Of a stretch of DNA of 64,000 bases, positions 16,150 through 25,400 are shown one piece after another. The notes under the pieces are model-generated. The model had not been told where the DNA came from, searched no databases, and worked only from the letters and a program-made list of their open reading frames with translations. The DNA is from Rhodospirillales bacterium (GTDB lineage: Bacteria > Pseudomonadota > Alphaproteobacteria > Rhodospirillales > JAPHRK01). Location: assembly GCA_026196105.1 (NCBI GenBank), contig JAPHRK010000009.1:108679-172678 (forward strand). Direction: 5' to 3'. A program made the translations under genes and the position numbers. Position 1 is the first letter of the stretch; every line of letters begins with the position of its first letter.

Positions 16150-16584
16150 ATGAATTTCGATAAATTCGCAGCCAGTTTTCAGAACCCACAAGATAAAGGC
16201 GGTGATGAAATCCAAGAAAATCAAGAAGAACAAGAGGACGTGGTTCTTATTGGTACAGTTGAGTCGATCAAAGGCGATTCTTGCTGCATCGGAATTAACG
16301 GGATGCTGTATGAAATCGCATCAAGTGATGTGGTTGATATTGACGAAGGTTTCCAAAAAAACACGTCAGATCAAGATGCCGCCGATAGCGGTGAAGCCAA
16401 GGGAAGTGCAAAAGCTAAAGGTAGTGCTAAAGGCAAAACTGACTCAGATAAAACCGGTCCACGCATGGCGTTGATTACCGTAAAGGGTAATAGCGTATTG
16501 CACCAACGTGTCCCCGTTCCTGCACCGTTACTCGCCTCCATGGGTACATGGATGGAAGTTCTTCCGGCTGTCGAAGCTGCCTAA
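16150..16584 (+). CDS. Unknown protein, first gene of the NRPS operon
   Basis: A 144 aa protein that I do not recognise. It has a strong ribosome site (GGAGGTAGACCC) and no signal peptide or membrane segment. Three parts are visible: an acidic Gln/Glu-rich N-terminus, a small beta-rich segment (VLIGTVESIKGDSCCIGINGMLYEI) ending near residue 62, then a low-complexity Lys/Ser/Gly linker with the repeat KAKGSAKGK, and a C-terminal segment (MALITVKGNSVLHQRVPVPAPLL). The linker suggests two small binding modules. As the first gene of the operon it could be a chaperone, regulator or pathway protein; nothing decides this. Confidence 0.75.
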   Translation: MNFDKFAASFQNPQDKGGDEIQENQEEQEDVVLIGTVESIKGDSCCIGINGMLYEIASSDVVDIDEGFQKNTSDQDAADSGEAKGSAKAKGSAKGKTDSDKTGPRMALITVKGNSVLHQRVPVPAPLLASMGTWMEVLPAVEAA

Positions 16585-16657
16585 AAAGGTGTGCAGGCAG
16601 ACTGCAGCAAAATTATGAGTAGTTAAAATATTCAATTAATTGAAGTGGGTACGCTGC

Positions 16658-16921
16658 ATGGAAATTCGAAGCGCGATAGCAGGTTATATCGAAGAGGTCT
16701 CCAATGAGCAGGGCTTTGATCATTCGGCCAACCTTTTCGAATGTGGTCTGTTGACATCGTTAGATGTCCTCTCTCTCGTTGTATTTATTGAGGATACTTT
16801 CACCTTGGAAATTTCCGGTGACGACGTGGATATGGAGAGTTTTGGGACGGTTGATGGTCTTGTTGCCATGGTTGACGCAAATATAAACTCAGAGAAGGTG
16901 CATAATGCTGTTGATCCATGA
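16658..16921 (+). CDS. Stand-alone acyl/peptidyl carrier protein
   Basis: An 87 aa acidic carrier protein. I choose ATG 16658 (MEIRSAIAGYIEE) over the TTG at 16640. The phosphopantetheine serine is in NLFECGLLTSLDVLSLVVFIED near residue 36, matching the (D/N)LFExGxxxSL pattern of discrete carrier proteins. It overlaps the following acyl-AMP ligase by 17 bases, so the ligase most likely loads it. The phosphopantetheinyl transferase at the end of the operon should activate it. This pair probably supplies a starter or side-chain building block for the NRPS proteins. Confidence 0.88.
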   Translation: MEIRSAIAGYIEEVSNEQGFDHSANLFECGLLTSLDVLSLVVFIEDTFTLEISGDDVDMESFGTVDGLVAMVDANINSEKVHNAVDP

Positions 16922-18440
16922 AATGCTGGCTAAAACCGCAAGGGATCAACCTGATAAGGAGGCCATCACCTGTCGAGGACGCCGAATTTCGTTCTCGGAA
17001 TTAGAGGAAGCCTCGACGAAAATTGCTGACTTCCTTATCTCGACAGGTGTGAAGAAAGGAATGCGTATTGCAATCTTTTCGTCAAAATGTATCGACGAAG
17101 TGGCGGTGATTTTTGGAATAGCCAAAGCTGGATGTGTTCTTGTTCACATCAATCCTTCTTTCCGGGATGAAAAACTGCAGCATGTTCTGGCGGAATGTGA
17201 ACCGGCTGCACTATTCTTTCATCAGAGCAAGAAGTCTACTATTGAACGAACCAAGCAAATCGGGGTTTTACCTTCTTTACTGATTTGCTTGGCCCAGAGT
17301 GCTGAACAAGTGCTTTCACTTCCAACATACAATTTGGAAACAATTTTGAAGAAGCCTTATGATGCTGCTCAACATCGTATTTCCACAACAATTGATGGTG
17401 ATGATCTTGCGGCGATTTTATACACTTCAGGGACGACCGCTAGCGCAAAAGGGATCACCGTAACACACCGTATATTGTCAGAATCCACTCTTGTCTCTGC
17501 GCGGGTTCTAGAGAATAAGACGACCGACCGGATCATCAGTGTTACACCGTTTTCATTTGACGGAGCACTGAGCCAGTTGTTCACGACAGTGTTCGTTGGC
17601 GGAACGCTTATCTTGCAAGACTCCCATTTTCCAAAAGATATTATTAAGACTCTGATCTCAGAGAAAATCACAGGCATTCATGCCGTGCCGTCTTTTTGGT
17701 TGATGATACTCGAGCGTTGTCCCTCCTTCGCAGATTTTGAATTTCCACATCTTCGATATGTCTCGCTGATTGGTGAGGCTTTCCCGAAAGATGCGTTAGC
17801 GAAATTGAAGAGCACTCTACATTCTACAGAGTTTTTTATGATGTATGGGACGACTGAAGCGTTCCGATCTACTTTCTTGGCACCTTGTGATTTCGATGTG
17901 AAAACTTCCTCCGTTGGCAAGCCATTACCCGGTGTAGAAATCACCATTATCGACAAAAATGGCAATAGCTGTCGAGCTGGAGAAGTTGGGGAGATCGTAC
18001 ACAAAGGTGCATTCGTGTCTCCCGGTTATTGGAAGCGTGATGGCGGCGTCACGTTCCGAGGAGGTAAGGTTTACACTGGTGACCTTGGGATGTTTGACGA
18101 AGATGGTTACCTCTATTTCGTCGGGCGCAAAGATACAATGATCAAACGTTTGGGATTTCAGGTATACCCGGAAGAGATTGAGGCGTGTTTACAAAGCCTG
18201 GATGGTATCGCAACTGCAGCTACGGTATGCGTGCCAAAACCCAGCGGCGGTCACCAATTGAATGCCTTTCTGGTGCGAGATCAAGGTAGCGACGTTGCCT
18301 TGGATGTCGTTAAAAAACACTGCAAACAGCACTTACCCTACTACATGATGCCCGACAGTATTACGTTTCGTCCTTCAATGCCCAAGACGGGCACATACAA
18401 GGTGGACCGGGCTCAATTATTGACGGAGGCCAGTCCATGA
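16905..18440 (+). CDS. Stand-alone AMP-dependent acyl ligase
   Basis: A 511 aa member of the ANL superfamily (acyl-CoA ligases and adenylation domains), activating a carboxylic acid as adenylate for transfer to a carrier protein. Motifs: P-loop YTSGTTASAKGITVTH near residue 172, MYGTTEAFRSTF near residue 313, YTGDLGMFDEDGYLYFVGRKD near residue 391 and the catalytic lysine in KTGTYKVDR near residue 500. The MYGxTEAFRST segment recalls the acyl-CoA ligases of exosortase-A loci. The substrate-pocket residues read by eye (D G S H S I M R S) match no code I know; the Arg may bind an acidic group. Partner is probably the overlapping carrier protein. Confidence 0.88.
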   Translation: MLLIHEMLAKTARDQPDKEAITCRGRRISFSELEEASTKIADFLISTGVKKGMRIAIFSSKCIDEVAVIFGIAKAGCVLVHINPSFRDEKLQHVLAECEPAALFFHQSKKSTIERTKQIGVLPSLLICLAQSAEQVLSLPTYNLETILKKPYDAAQHRISTTIDGDDLAAILYTSGTTASAKGITVTHRILSESTLVSARVLENKTTDRIISVTPFSFDGALSQLFTTVFVGGTLILQDSHFPKDIIKTLISEKITGIHAVPSFWLMILERCPSFADFEFPHLRYVSLIGEAFPKDALAKLKSTLHSTEFFMMYGTTEAFRSTFLAPCDFDVKTSSVGKPLPGVEITIIDKNGNSCRAGEVGEIVHKGAFVSPGYWKRDGGVTFRGGKVYTGDLGMFDEDGYLYFVGRKDTMIKRLGFQVYPEEIEACLQSLDGIATAATVCVPKPSGGHQLNAFLVRDQGSDVALDVVKKHCKQHLPYYMMPDSITFRPSMPKTGTYKVDRAQLLTEASP

Positions 18441-19471
18441 AGCGCTGTATACAATGTGTTCTTCCCTCAACATTTCCCGGTATTTCCTTCTCTGAAGACG
18501 GTGTTTGTTCGATCTGCAGTGATTTTGCTGAACGTAAGGCCTCAATAGGTCCGGCAAAGAACCTAAATAGTACTCTCTCGAAAGCCATTGAAGCGGCCAA
18601 ATCTCAGAACCGGCAATATGATGCTGTTGTTGCCTTTAGTGGTGGGAAAGACAGCACCTTCCTCATGCATATGCTGAGGGAGACATTTGATTTGAAGCTT
18701 CTGGCTGTCACTTTTGATAATGGTTTTTTGTCTGAAGCTTGTTCCACAAATATACGCAAGGTCGTCAATGCGCTGAACGTGGATCACTTATTCATAAAAT
18801 ATCGCCAAGATCATTTGAACGGAATCTTTTTGGAAAGCGCACTTTCCCAAATCTATCCGGATCATCTGACGAAATTTGGCAGTGGTGTTTGCATCTCTTG
18901 TATTCGCATGGTCATGACCGCCACTTTGAGAACGGCGATTGAGAAGCAGATACCCATGGTTATGCTGGGCAACAGTCCAGGACAGTTGTTGCAGTCTGAG
19001 GATGAACTCATTTACCAAGACAATAAAATTCCTTACGCCCTTCGGCGACAACTCTTCTCCAAATTAGCTGAAAAACGAGGTTCCTGGATATATAATTACC
19101 TGATGCTGACGAAAGAAGAATACGGCACCAAACCTTTCCCACAAACCATTAGCCCCCTTCCAATCGTCGGATACGACGAAGCTGAAATTTACCGCACTAT
19201 TGCGGACCTTGGCTGGTTGAAGCCAGAAGATGTTGATCCAAATTCCACGAATTGTCGTTTAAACGCATTCGGTATTATCAGACACAAAAATCAATACAAA
19301 TTTCATCCTTATGACTACGAGATGAGCGAACTGGTTCGACTGGGCTCAATGAGCAGAGAAGCTGCGCTGGAGAAGTTGGAGGACGTGGCAGGAAAGGTTG
19401 GAGACATAGCGGCAGGGGTTGAAAAGGATATGTTTTGTGGGTCCTGTGCTGGTCAAAGAAAGGTCGTATAG
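18437..19471 (+). CDS. WbpG-like PP-loop ATP pyrophosphatase
   Basis: A 344 aa adenine-nucleotide alpha-hydrolase-type enzyme. The PP-loop is VAFSGGKDSTFLM near residue 65. The N-terminus (CIQCVLPSTFPGISF then GVCSICSDF) closely resembles WbpG/PseA-type N-acetyl sugar amidotransferases, with paired CxxC motifs probably binding zinc. Further cysteines are in GVCISCIRM and at the end in MFCGSCAGQ. WbpG converts an acetamido group to an acetamidino group with ammonia from HisH/HisF-like partners; here an AsnB gene follows three bases later and may be the ammonia source. PP-loop enzymes can also insert sulfur, as CtaC does in closthioamide, so amidine or thioamide formation on a carrier-bound acid are both possible. 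ATGA overlap with the ligase gene. Confidence 0.82.
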   Translation: MKRCIQCVLPSTFPGISFSEDGVCSICSDFAERKASIGPAKNLNSTLSKAIEAAKSQNRQYDAVVAFSGGKDSTFLMHMLRETFDLKLLAVTFDNGFLSEACSTNIRKVVNALNVDHLFIKYRQDHLNGIFLESALSQIYPDHLTKFGSGVCISCIRMVMTATLRTAIEKQIPMVMLGNSPGQLLQSEDELIYQDNKIPYALRRQLFSKLAEKRGSWIYNYLMLTKEEYGTKPFPQTISPLPIVGYDEAEIYRTIADLGWLKPEDVDPNSTNCRLNAFGIIRHKNQYKFHPYDYEMSELVRLGSMSREAALEKLEDVAGKVGDIAAGVEKDMFCGSCAGQRKVV

Positions 19472-19474
19472 TTG

Positions 19475-21256
19475 ATGTGTGGGATTTGCGGTGTCTTTGA
19501 TATGAGCAGTGACAAATCCGTTTCACGGGCTGTGCTCGGGAAGATGAATGAGACGTTATCTCATCGTGGTCCGGATGACAGTGGTCTCTATCTCGACCGC
19601 TCCATTGGCCTTGGGCACCGCCGTCTATCTGTAATTGATCCTGGCAATGGTCAGCAGCCATTCAGCAATCATGACGGTACGGTATGGCTTTCTTACAACG
19701 GTGAGATTTACAATCACGTTGAATTGAGACAGGAGCTTGTGAAAAAAGGGCACCGCTTTGTCACTAACTGTGACACCGAAGTAATCGTGCACGCCTATGA
19801 GGAATACGGCCGAGAATGCGTGTCGAAATTCAATGGGATGTTTTCCTTCGCGTTATGGGACAAAAAAAAGAACTCTCTCTTTATTGCGAGGGACCGTTTG
19901 GGCATTAAGCCGCTTTATTTTGGGGTTTATGGTTCTGATTTTATATTTGCCTCAGAGATTAAGGCCATTTTGGAGCATCCGGCGGTAAGTGCTGAAGTCG
20001 AACTCGCTGCTATTCCAGAATATATTTTATGTACCTCGCTCCTTAATTCAAAGACGATGTTTAAAAATATCCATTCCGTGCCGCCTGGTAATACAATGGT
20101 GATCGCAAACGGTGATATCAAAAAACATTGTTACTGGTCGATGGAGCATAGTAGTGCTGGCCAACGAAATACTTCATTTGATGTCTGTTGTGAAGAAGTC
20201 CAAGCCCTTCTGGATTCTTCTATCAAAATGAGAGTTCGGAGCGATGTGCCTTTCGGGACATTATTGAGTGGGGGATTGGACTCAAGCCTCGTGTCAGCCA
20301 TGGCAACAAGGCATATTGACGGCCCTCTCAAGACTTTTTCGATGGGATATCATAAAAATAAGGAGCTGAGGCCCGAAGGCACGGATGCCTACTACGCAGC
20401 TCAGGTGGCAAGCGCTTATGACACTGATCATATGGAATTGCTGTTTCAATCCGAAGATTATTTCGACGTAATGAAGAGCGTGACATGGCATGTTGAGAAA
20501 CCTGTTGATCTGACCTCTCCCTCTCTATTCCTCCTATATAAAGGGGTGAAGCCAAATGTGACTGTTGTGACGTCGGGTGAGGGGGCAGATGAACTATTTG
20601 CGGGCTATGATTTCTTTCTTAACAATAATCAGGCAGAGCAATTGAGTGAATTTCCGTGGGCTCCTTACCTAGCTGAAGTTTCTACCCTTCTGGACCCCGC
20701 AATAGAAAAGGAAACAGGATATCAAGAGACGGTTAGTACGACCCTGAACAAAGAGATGAATGCTCTTGAGAGCGATGACGGACTCAATAAGCAGCTCTAT
20801 CTGTTCATGAAATATTATCTGGTTGATATGCTGGAGCGTCTGGACAAAACGAGTATGGCTTGGGGTGTTGAATCTCGGGTTCCTTTCCTAGATCACAGAT
20901 TGGTTGAATACGTAGTCAACATGCCTTCCTCATATAAATCAAAGGCAAGTGACTCAAAGATCCTTCTCAAAAATATCGCAACTGACATGCTGCCAAAAGG
21001 TGTTGTAAACAGAAAAAAACGACCTGTTCCAATCCCGGTCGATCCGATGACACTGCTCAAACAACGAAATAGGGCCAACGAATTGGTACAATCCGGAGAC
21101 TCAGCGATTGGGGGGTACTTTGATAAAAAGAACGTGGATAACTTTTTCAAAAAAAAGGCGCAGTATGCCTCGACCGATGATCTCGCTATTTACAGGACAT
21201 CACACACGTTGATTGCCCTTGATCACTGGCATAGAGCGTTCGGGGTTGCGGCATGA
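19475..21256 (+). CDS. Glutamine-hydrolysing asparagine synthase-like amidotransferase
   Basis: Start moved to ATG 19475 so that the catalytic Cys follows Met (MCGICGVFD), as required for class II glutaminases; the listed TTG at 19472 would block it. The 593 aa product has the N-terminal glutaminase domain (SHRGPDDSGLYLD, SYNGEIYNHVELR) and the C-terminal synthetase domain with PP-loop LLSGGLDSSLVSAMA near residue 268 and SGEGADELFAGYD. Family members make Asn, or amidate carboxylates in antibiotic and polysaccharide pathways. Here it may supply ammonia to the adjacent PP-loop enzyme, amidate a carrier-bound acid, or make Asn for the Asn-type NRPS module. Ribosome site AAGAAAGG; ATGA overlap with the next gene. 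Confidence 0.9.
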   Translation: MCGICGVFDMSSDKSVSRAVLGKMNETLSHRGPDDSGLYLDRSIGLGHRRLSVIDPGNGQQPFSNHDGTVWLSYNGEIYNHVELRQELVKKGHRFVTNCDTEVIVHAYEEYGRECVSKFNGMFSFALWDKKKNSLFIARDRLGIKPLYFGVYGSDFIFASEIKAILEHPAVSAEVELAAIPEYILCTSLLNSKTMFKNIHSVPPGNTMVIANGDIKKHCYWSMEHSSAGQRNTSFDVCCEEVQALLDSSIKMRVRSDVPFGTLLSGGLDSSLVSAMATRHIDGPLKTFSMGYHKNKELRPEGTDAYYAAQVASAYDTDHMELLFQSEDYFDVMKSVTWHVEKPVDLTSPSLFLLYKGVKPNVTVVTSGEGADELFAGYDFFLNNNQAEQLSEFPWAPYLAEVSTLLDPAIEKETGYQETVSTTLNKEMNALESDDGLNKQLYLFMKYYLVDMLERLDKTSMAWGVESRVPFLDHRLVEYVVNMPSSYKSKASDSKILLKNIATDMLPKGVVNRKKRPVPIPVDPMTLLKQRNRANELVQSGDSAIGGYFDKKNVDNFFKKKAQYASTDDLAIYRTSHTLIALDHWHRAFGVAA

Positions 21257-22419
21257 TTGATTATGATGACCGCCTAATTTCGAATGGTAGAGATTTTGTC
21301 AAAAGGGTTATCGCACCGATCGCGAGTGAGATGGACGAAAAGGAAGAATTCCCCTTTGATGCATTCCGGCAAATGGGGGAGTTTGGATTGTTTGGGGTAC
21401 CCTATCCAGAACAATATGGCGGGATGGGTCTCGATTATATGTCCTTCACCGGACTTATCCGCGAGATTGCCAAGGTTTGTGCCTCAACGGCTATGACAGC
21501 TTTGTCCCATGCGACATTGACATGTGGTCCAATATTTACCCATGGGGGGGAGCAACTCAAAGAGAGGTTCCTTTTACCACTTATAAGCGGTGAGAAAATC
21601 GGCTCTTTTGCAATGACTGAAGCGGAGAGCGGATCAGATGTTTCATCGATTGGCACGCGCGCTAAGTTGTCGGGAGATGACTACATCCTCAACGGTTCCA
21701 AGATGTATATCACAAACGCTAATGTGGCCGATGTCGCCGTTGTTGTTGCAAGTACCTCTCCCCAGGCGGGTTTGTTGGGACTAAGCCTGTTTGTTGTTGA
21801 GAAAGGGATGCCGGGTTTTTCAGCAACCGGACGTCGGGAACGAAAACTCGGCATGCGAGCCTCCGATACGGGTGAACTAGTTTTTAATGATGTACGTGTC
21901 CCCAAAGAGAATCTGATTGGCGGCAAGAACAGAGGCTTCAAGGTTCTGCAGCAAACACTGGCGACAGCTAGGTTGGGTATGGCAGCTATTGCTATCGGCA
22001 TATCTGAAGGTGCCAGGGATTTTTCTATCGATTATGCCATGCAAAGAAAGCAGCAAGGAAAACCTCTACACCGCTTTCAAATGATCAAGAGCATGTTGGC
22101 AGATATGGAAATGAAAATCAGTGCTGCGGACTTGCTCTTGAAAAAGAGTGTGTGGCTACGTGATCAAGGAAAGAATTTTACAAAAGAAGCTGCTGAAGCA
22201 AAGCTGTTTGCTTCTGAAATGGCAGTGGAAATTACCAAAGATGCGATTCAGATTCACGGTGCTTATGGGTATTGCAGGGATTTGCCGATTGAACGGTTTT
22301 TCAGAGATGCCAAGCTGACAGAAATCGGAGACGGAACCTCTGAAATCCAGCGATTGATTATTGCTGATGAGATGATCAAAGCACGATCCCATTCCCGAAA
22401 TAATGCACTGGCTTTGTAA
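21253..22419 (+). CDS. Acyl-CoA dehydrogenase-family flavoprotein
   Basis: A 388 aa FAD enzyme of the acyl-CoA dehydrogenase family. Visible signatures: FAMTEAESGSDVSSIGT near residue 117, the QIHGAYGYCRDLPIERFFRDAK segment near residue 335 and EIGDGTSEIQR near residue 358. The last aligns with IYEGTSQIQR of medium-chain dehydrogenase, whose Glu is the catalytic base; here it is Asp. In NRPS and PKS clusters such enzymes desaturate carrier-bound acyl or aminoacyl groups. The gene overlaps asnB by four bases and precedes the first NRPS gene by 16 bases, so the substrate is probably carried on the stand-alone carrier protein. Confidence 0.9.
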   Translation: MIDYDDRLISNGRDFVKRVIAPIASEMDEKEEFPFDAFRQMGEFGLFGVPYPEQYGGMGLDYMSFTGLIREIAKVCASTAMTALSHATLTCGPIFTHGGEQLKERFLLPLISGEKIGSFAMTEAESGSDVSSIGTRAKLSGDDYILNGSKMYITNANVADVAVVVASTSPQAGLLGLSLFVVEKGMPGFSATGRRERKLGMRASDTGELVFNDVRVPKENLIGGKNRGFKVLQQTLATARLGMAAIAIGISEGARDFSIDYAMQRKQQGKPLHRFQMIKSMLADMEMKISAADLLLKKSVWLRDQGKNFTKEAAEAKLFASEMAVEITKDAIQIHGAYGYCRDLPIERFFRDAKLTEIGDGTSEIQRLIIADEMIKARSHSRNNALAL

Positions 22420-22435
22420 GAGGAGATAGATCTTT

Positions 22436-25400
22436 ATGCGGCAGGAAACGGACACCCAAAAAACAACATATCCCGAAATAAAACCTAGTGGGAATAAACA
22501 GTTCTCACCTCTTTCATTTCAGCAGGAGCGGGTTCTTTATCTACACAAGCTGTCATCGGAAGGGGCGTTGTGGAACCGAATTTCCTGCAAAAAAATGCTA
22601 GGGGATATAGATATTCCGTCCTTGAAAAAGGTGATTGAAGCCCTCATTGAAAGACATACCGTTCTTAAAACCAAAGTAAGTATTGTTGGCGGAGAACCTC
22701 GTCAGTCGCAGCACGAGAGGCTTGAAGGGGCATTCCAGTATATTGATATTTCCGCTCAACCTGAGGCCGATTTGGAAGAGAAGGCTAGAGCGATATTGAA
22801 TCGTGAATACCAGGAGTTGTTACCTCTGGAGAATGGTGAACTTTTTAAAGCCATACTTGTGCAATGCAGTGAGACTGAGACATGGCTGATTCTTAAGTTA
22901 CATCACATTATTTCAGATGCGACGACATTCCGGATTTTATGGGATGATCTAAAATTATTGTATAATTCTCAGTCTGGTGAAGCTGAAACGCTACCGCCAC
23001 TCGATATCGAATACTCTGACTACTCCTATTGGCTTAGAAAACAATTCGGAGAAGAAAACACGAAAGAACAGGAAGCCTACTGGCTTGACCAGTTTAGTGG
23101 TGAGATTCCGAGGTTAGATTTACCAACAGATTTCTCAGAACCGCCAAATTTGACGTTTAAAGGGGCTGTAGAAAAGCAACTGCTCCCGAAGGAACTAATA
23201 AAACGTCTTCAGTCATTTAGCTTTAAAAAGAGGGTAATCCCCTTTTCGACAATGCTGAGTGCCTATTATTTACTGCTGCATAATTATTGTCACCAAGACG
23301 ATATCGTTATTGGTTCGGTGTTTTTAGGCCGCCATTACAATCCACAGGTCAAACGTCTGGCAGGTTTTTTTGCAAACACCGTCGCACTACGGGCTCAACT
23401 TGAGAAAACTCAAACGGTCGAAGAGTTTGTCAAATATGTGCATACCAAGGTTACCGCTGCACATGAAATGCAGGATTACCCTCTGGAGAGGCTTGTAGAT
23501 AAACTCGATCTGGATCGGGAACATCAACGAAATCCTCTTTTCCGCGCATTGTTTAACATGGTTACTGGGCATGAGGAGAAGCATACATTTAAGGGGATAC
23601 AGCAGGAAGGATGGTTAGAACCTGAAATTAGTGCCACGCAAGTAGATTTTTTCCTTGATTTTCATATGAATGCTGAAGAGTCGGATCTGCGCATTGAGTA
23701 CAACGCCGATATCTTTTCCAAGGCGACAATCCAGCGCATGTTGCGCCATTACATCGTCATCGTCGAAAAAATAATGGACTCTCCGAATACAAATATTGGG
23801 GAGTTGGGCATGCTTAATGAAGTTGAGAAGCAGAAAGTTTTATCCTTTAGTGAGGGCGAAACAGTTTCTTGGAATTTCGACCAAGGCGTGGTTGGACTGT
23901 TGGAAGAACGTGCCGAGCAAACACCAGAGCAGACGGCACTGTTATTTGCTGATCAGATGATGAGCAATGGCCAATTTAATAAGAAAGTAAATCAACTGGC
24001 TGCGACGCTGATCGATACCGGAGTTGCCGACACTGATATCGTAGCGATCATGGTAGACCGGTCTCCTGAAATGATGATTGGCTTGTTTGCCATTTTGAAA
24101 GTGGGGGCCGCTTACCTGCCCATCGACCCTACATTTCCTCAGCAACGTATAGAATACATTTTGCAAGATAGTGGCGCTAAATGTCTGCTTTCCCAGGAAG
24201 ACGCCGGGCAAACCTTAGAACAGAGTGATACGGACCTTTCCCTCAAGTACATTCCAATTGATCAAGAGAGTTCATATAGCGGGAATGGAAATAATATAGG
24301 CAAGCGGCTGGATGGTTCGAACCCAGCCTATGTGATCTATACCTCGGGATCGACAGGTAAACCAAAGGGCGTCATTGTTGAACACAGTGCTCTAATGAAT
24401 ACCCTGCAGTTTATGGAAGCCAAGTATCCATTAACTGAAAAGACGATCCTGCTAAAAACGAATTTCACATTCGATGTTTCCTGCACAGAGTTGTTTGGCT
24501 GGCTATATGATAGTGGGCGGCTTGCCCTACTAGATAAAGGGGCTGAAAAGGACCCGTCCAGCCTAATAGGGGCGATAGGTAAATTTGGGGCTACTCATAT
24601 TGATTTTGTACCCTCAATGCTGGATGCCTTTTTGGCCGGATTGAAGGAAAATGACATTCCGACAATTGAAAAGCTAGAATATGTTTTTGTGGCAGGTGAG
24701 GCTCTTAAGCCAGATTTAGTCAACCGCTTCTATAGGATGATTAACACTGTAAAGCTTGAAAATTTGTATGGCCCTACAGAAGCCGCGATCTATGCGACAT
24801 GGTACCCCTTACCGCGAAAAGAAGAGCTAAAACAGGTTTCCATCGGCAAACCGCTAACCAATACGAGGTCATATGTTCTTGATGAAAATCTAGAGTTATT
24901 GCCGGTCGGTGTGGTTGGGGAACTCTGCCTGTCAGGTGCAGGACTTGCTCGGGGGTATATGAACAACCCTGAGTTAACGGATGAAAAATTTTGCCGTAAT
25001 CCACATTGGGAAGGCGAAAGGATTTATAGAACAGGTGATTTAGCGAAGTGGGATGATGAGGGGTTGATACAATTCCTCGGCAGAGGAGATGGCCAACTCA
25101 AGATAAGGGGCTTTCGGGTTGAAATTGGGGAAGTTGAAAGGAAACTTCTTGGATGCCGCGATATTGCTGAAGCGGTGGTGACCACAAGGGCTGATCAATT
25201 TGGACAGGTAGGTCTTGTCGCCTATGTCACCACTAAACAAGGACAAAAATTGTCAACGGTGGATATTCGTAAGGAACTGGCTGCTTGGTTACCTTGTTAC
25301 ATGATTCCAGATTTTATTAAGGACCTAGAGGAATTGCCTAGGTTGCCTAGTGGCAAGATTAACATCCACGCTCTCCTGGAACTCGAATGGAGCAACGCTC

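Noticed and set aside
16905-21256. Exosortase-A locus, suggested by the ligase motif MYGxTEAFRST and the nearby AsnB
   Set aside because: No exosortase, PEP-CTERM protein or polysaccharide gene is present; the genes run directly into NRPS proteins.
16658-22419. Pyrrole starter unit from proline (PltF/PltL/PltE-like carrier, ligase, dehydrogenase)
   Set aside because: The gene set is similar, but the ligase pocket does not read as a proline code and the PP-loop and AsnB genes are not part of that pathway.
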